Positions 61,220 to 64,000 of a stretch of DNA of 64,000 bases are shown one piece after another. The stretch's first letter is position 1. Each line of letters opens with the position of its first letter. The stretch spans positions 1,054,001 through 1,118,000 of the forward strand of contig JAXMGD010000001.1 of the NCBI GenBank assembly GCA_046347475.1, in the 5' to 3' direction. The translations under genes and the position numbers were made by a program. The DNA comes from CAMCXE01 sp046347475. Its GTDB lineage: Bacteria > Pseudomonadota > Gammaproteobacteria > Pseudomonadales > Cellvibrionaceae. A model generated the notes under the pieces. The model was given only the letters and a program-made list of their open reading frames with translations. It made no database searches and was not told the DNA's origin.

Positions 61220-61558
61220 CTAATACATAGGCTTATTGTCATTCAGATTTACCCAGCCAATAACCAGGCGGTAAATAATCCACACGACGTTGGCTAAAAG
61301 TACCAGCCAGCCGATCAAAATAAGCGAAGTGATTCCGCCGATAATGCCCCACAGTAAGCCAAACCAAAAGGTGCGCATTTGCCAGCGGAAGTGGCTTTCT
61401 AAAAAAGTACCCCGCACATCATCGGATTTTACATAGTTAATAATAATGGCCACTATGGCCGAAAGACCGACTAAAAATGATGCTGCGTAGAGCGCATAAA
61501 TTACGGCGGTAAGTGTTTTGGCTGATTGTTCGCGCTCTGTAAGTTCGGTAGATTCCAT
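61220..61558 (-). CDS. DUF4870-like small membrane protein
   Basis: A 112-residue protein with about three hydrophobic segments (about 15-43, 66-88, 80-100) and the family pattern SHFRWQMRTFWFGLLWGIIG followed by WIIYRLVIGWVNLNDNKPMY. Such proteins are common, small and uncharacterised inner-membrane proteins. GGAGCC precedes the ATG. It is probably monocistronic and not clearly linked to nif. Confidence 0.82.
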   Translation of the reverse strand: MESTELTEREQSAKTLTAVIYALYAASFLVGLSAIVAIIINYVKSDDVRGTFLESHFRWQMRTFWFGLLWGIIGGITSLILIGWLVLLANVVWIIYRLVIGWVNLNDNKPMY

Positions 61559-61737
61559 GGGGGCTCCTCAGTTAGGTTGGCCGTTTTTATACCATAAACC
61601 CTCAGGCCATGTCGCTCACCGCGATCAACCACAGAATGGAATCGGCGCTTGGCATTTTGGGCCAATGCCAAGGCAATTAATCAGGCGTTTTAATCGAAAA
61701 TAACTGTGGATTTTTAAGGGCCAGTAATTAGTGAGTG

Positions 61738-62337
61738 TCATGGCACAGAGGTCATGGCGCAGGTAGGCGTTGCCCCATTTTTATTCACACCCCAGGTTCG
61801 AAACCCTGCTGTATCAATGTGGATGCGGCCAGAGGGGTAACGGCTTAACCCCATGTTCCAATTTTTACCCTCCGCTCGCCAAAAGTCGCAGAGTTTTTGC
61901 GTAATATCACTTTCGTCCATTGGTGTGAAATCCAGCGCGAAACTGCGCATGTGGGCACTGCGTGCAGCGCCACCGGCACAGGCATTTAGGCTGGGGTTGC
62001 GGTAACTCGAATGCACTTCAATGTCACCTAAAATACCTGCAACCCGCAGAGCACCCACAAGCCGCACCACCGTGACTAATGAATCCCATTGTTGCGGCGG
62101 CGGAACCGCATAGGCCTCTGCATGGCAAATCGACCAATCCGTTGCCGCGCGCAACAATTGGTGCAGCGGCAGTACTTTGGGTGTGTCCTGGGTAATTAAA
62201 TATTCTTCAAGCGGAGCAACCTCGCTTATATGCCGCTGCCGCCACTCATCAAATGCGGGTAACGGCGGCCTTTGGGTGCAGGCAATAAACAGCACGCAGC
62301 TTGCGTACGCAAGATAACGAAATGGGGGGTATCTCAA
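61738..62337 (-). CDS. M15-family peptidase-like lipoprotein
   Basis: A 199-residue protein with a short lipoprotein signal (ending CVLFIAC, lipid-attached Cys near 20). The C-terminal domain resembles the M15A/peptidoglycan-hydrolase family: HSSYRNPSLNACAGGAARSA, then HMRSFALDF (zinc-binding HxxxxxxD pattern) and GRIHIDTAGFRTWG. It would cut cell-wall peptide cross-links in the periplasm; the exact bond is unknown. Confidence 0.82.
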   Translation of the reverse strand: MRYPPFRYLAYASCVLFIACTQRPPLPAFDEWRQRHISEVAPLEEYLITQDTPKVLPLHQLLRAATDWSICHAEAYAVPPPQQWDSLVTVVRLVGALRVAGILGDIEVHSSYRNPSLNACAGGAARSAHMRSFALDFTPMDESDITQKLCDFWRAEGKNWNMGLSRYPSGRIHIDTAGFRTWGVNKNGATPTCAMTSVP

Positions 62338-62409
62338 CCGGGTTTACTCGTAAAAAAGCGCCGAGTGTACCGGATTTTCAAGCTCTGCGGATATTCAAAC
62401 TCAGTGGAT

Positions 62410-62565
62410 TTTATAAACCCGGCGGCATTTAGAGTCGGTTAATAAGTGCGGCATGGATGCCTTATCTGCGGCTTAATTAAACAAGCAGATCCACCTATCT
62501 GCGTGGGTTTTAGCGGGGCAAAGGCAAAATAGATCTGGACGATCTATTTTGTCGCCGGGTTAATA
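62410..62565. repeat. R2 composite repeat, full copy (inverted)
   Basis: TTATAAACCCGGCGGC ... GTCGGTTAATAAGTGCGGCA, GCAGATCC...TTTTAGCGGGG and a GCAAAATAGATC / GATCTATTTTGTCGC hairpin ending GCCGGGTTAATAG. It is the reverse of the 39417 order. Confidence 0.8.
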
Positions 62566-62641
62566 GCGCTGCGGTACGTAGGCTTTTTCTCGTCGAATAT
62601 TGATTACTCGTCGCCTCAATGGGAGCCTACAGGGCTATTCG

Positions 62642-63544
62642 CTAAAAACGCCCAACCACGCCGCCCATAAACGAGCCCTTCATATCAATTAATGGGGTGG
62701 ATTGTGCTGCTTGGGAAGTCCAGTCAATCGTGCCTTTAAAATCCCCCTGGGCAAAAATCCCCAATTGGGGAATTAACGAGCCTGGTTTATCAATTACTTT
62801 TAATACATAACGCGCATTTACAGAGGCACCAACCGCAAATGCGGGCGGTGGGCCAAAGGTTTTCAGGTCAAATACCGGTTTTACACCCCACTGAAATCCA
62901 AATGTCATGGGTTTAACAGGGTCTAAGGCTAAGGGGCCTATTTTTTTAACCGGTTGCGGCACTGCACCGATTAGCGTAGCGCGAAACGGAAAATTAGCCG
63001 GTAATTGGTTAAGCAGTTGCATTATTTGTTGAAAACTGGCCTGGGCAGGGTCAGGCGGGTCTGAGCGCAAGGGAGTTGCCAAGGTAAATGTCATGGTCTG
63101 CCCGTTCGCAGGTAATTGGGGTACCCGCGAAAATGAATTAGGCGGCAGAAAAAATGGTGTTAATACCGGTGGCGTTAAAGGCGGCGTTATGGGTGGCAAG
63201 GTGAGGGGGGGTATTAGGCGCGGCGGAGTTATTCCTTGGAGTGGGGCTTTGCCTTGGGGCAGAGTCTTGCCTTGGGTTGGTTTAGTTTTCGGCGCTTGCG
63301 GCACCAGTGCTAGCGTCACCAGCAGGTGTTCTTCTGCAAACAAAGTGCCCAGCGTATTTTTGCCTACCAAACCATCGGGTTTTAATTGATTATTTTTTTG
63401 AAATTCAATCACGCGCTCTTTGGTGCGCGGACCGAATTTGCCATCAACCGTTAAGGGTGCCAACCTGCGGATATGAAAATTAAGCACATCCTGCACCGCT
63501 TTTACATCTTCCCCAACACAACCCTGCGCAATTAAACGACCCAT
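62642..63544 (-). CDS. Peptidoglycan-binding (PG_binding_1) domain protein
   Basis: A 300-residue protein without an obvious signal peptide. Residues 1-70 form a peptidoglycan-binding repeat (GCVGEDVKAVQDVLNFHIRR, VDGKFGPRTKERVIEFQKNN, LKPDGLVGKNTLGTLF). A Pro/Leu/Thr-rich linker follows (about 85-150, with repeated PPLTLPPITPP-type segments). The C-terminal 130 residues are rich in beta strands and not recognised (GFQWGVKPVFDLKTFGP, GSFMGGVVGRF). Absence of a signal suggests export by another route or a lysis or toxin-type role, but that is speculative. Confidence 0.8.
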   Translation of the reverse strand: MGRLIAQGCVGEDVKAVQDVLNFHIRRLAPLTVDGKFGPRTKERVIEFQKNNQLKPDGLVGKNTLGTLFAEEHLLVTLALVPQAPKTKPTQGKTLPQGKAPLQGITPPRLIPPLTLPPITPPLTPPVLTPFFLPPNSFSRVPQLPANGQTMTFTLATPLRSDPPDPAQASFQQIMQLLNQLPANFPFRATLIGAVPQPVKKIGPLALDPVKPMTFGFQWGVKPVFDLKTFGPPPAFAVGASVNARYVLKVIDKPGSLIPQLGIFAQGDFKGTIDWTSQAAQSTPLIDMKGSFMGGVVGRF

Positions 63545-64000
63545 AACTCACCTGGCTTAATAAATTGATAATTACACTGCACCTCAATGCCTGCGGCGGT
63601 TTAGAAAATACCTCTAAATCAGCGCTCCCTTAAAAATTAAAATAAAAAGCAACAATAGCCTATCTGCGGTGATTATACCGGTTGATCTGTTAGCGCTCAT
63701 TGACATTGTGCAGCGTATTTTGGGCATTAATTCACTGCAAGGGGCCTTGGGTTAGTAGGTGTAGCAACTATACCGTAGGTGTTGCACCTGTGCCGCAGGT
63801 GTAGTACCTCTGCCGCAGGGGCGGCCTAAGCTGTTGTGATTTGTAAAACAAGCAGTTCCAGGTATCTGTGCTTGTTTTAGTGGAGCAAAGACACAACAGA
63901 TCCGGGCGAACAAGTGTGTCGCCGAGTTAATACTATGTGACAGGTTTGGCAATAGAGGCTGAATACGTATTTTTACGTATTTGCTTGCCCGTGATCGGTC
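63545..64000. other. Intergenic region at window end with repeats
   Basis: No convincing gene. It holds a 20-base tandem repeat (63755-63824) and a decayed R2-type repeat (about 63838-63938: AAACAAGCAG...GCTTGTTTTAGTGGAGC and GTGTCGCCGAGTTAATA). Confidence 0.6.
63755..63824. repeat. 20-bp tandem repeat, 3.5 units
   Basis: Units GTAGGTGTAGCAACTATACC, GTAGGTGTTGCACCTGTGCC, GCAGGTGTAGTACCTCTGCC and a half unit GCAGGGGCGG. Unit 2 contains the palindrome GGTGTTGCACC-like core, so operator or hairpin functions are possible. Confidence 0.8.

Noticed and set aside
1..64000. tRNA or rRNA genes
   Set aside because: I looked for tRNA-like cloverleaf ends and rRNA-like stretches in the intergenic regions and saw none; a covariance-model scan would be needed to be certain.

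Overview
The window looks like a chromosomal segment of a free-living, nitrogen-fixing gammaproteobacterium of the Cellvibrionaceae type (Cellvibrio/Teredinibacter relatives). This is inferred from three things: gammaproteobacterial housekeeping genes (argS, purU, yajQ, acnB, thiI, glnA-ntrB-ntrC), very long polyserine linkers in secreted proteins, which are a hallmark of Cellvibrio, Saccharophagus and Teredinibacter, and a nif gene order nearly identical to Azotobacter vinelandii. I could not run a search, so the genus is not proven.

Layout. 1-9.4 kb is ordinary chromosome: the end of a 2-oxoglutarate oxygenase, argS, an enoyl-CoA hydratase/isomerase plus a dienoyl-CoA-reductase-like SDR, purU, yajQ, an AI-2E-type permease and an unknown lipoprotein. 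9.4-20.3 kb holds acnB, a VanZ-like protein, two OmpR-type two-component systems flanking a PepSY protein and a glycine-zipper protein, a periplasmic glutathione peroxidase and thiI. 20.3-25.7 kb is the nitrogen-control block: glnA behind a good sigma-54 promoter, a DUF4124 protein, then ntrB-ntrC. 25.7-31.4 kb carries a beta-lactamase-fold serine hydrolase and a 1306-residue lipoprotein with 145 consecutive serines.

31.9-61 kb is the nitrogen-fixation island. The first block is nifB-fdxN-nifO-nifQ-rhdN-glutaredoxin-bolA, with two NifA sites and a sigma-54 promoter before nifB. Next come nafY and a convergent SIR2-like gene with its own sigma-54 promoter. Then nifH-nifD-nifK (NifA site and sigma-54 promoter), nifT, nifY, a small nif-associated gene and the FeS/LRV protein. 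Two polyserine secreted proteins and an RND efflux pair interrupt the island. It resumes with a Nif11 protein (sigma-54 promoter), a NifZ-like gene coupled to a SagB-type two-domain nitroreductase, and the flavodoxin nifF. Together these supply the nitrogenase structural subunits, NifB-co synthesis and Mo donation, FeMo-co carriers, Fe-S trafficking factors and an electron donor. nifENX, nifUSV, nifM and nifLA are not in the window. 61-64 kb has a small membrane protein, an M15-type peptidase lipoprotein and a peptidoglycan-binding-domain protein.

The strongest unexplained structure is a ~135-bp double-palindrome element present seven times, only between 31.9 and 60.3 kb, in strictly alternating orientation. 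The same end always faces the nifB, nifHDK, nif11 and nifF blocks. At least three further palindromic repeat families fill the intergenic spaces. Other points worth a look are a catalytically degraded SIR2-like protein under sigma-54 control, a nif-dedicated glutaredoxin/BolA pair, and the Nif11 + NifZ-like + SagB neighbourhood.
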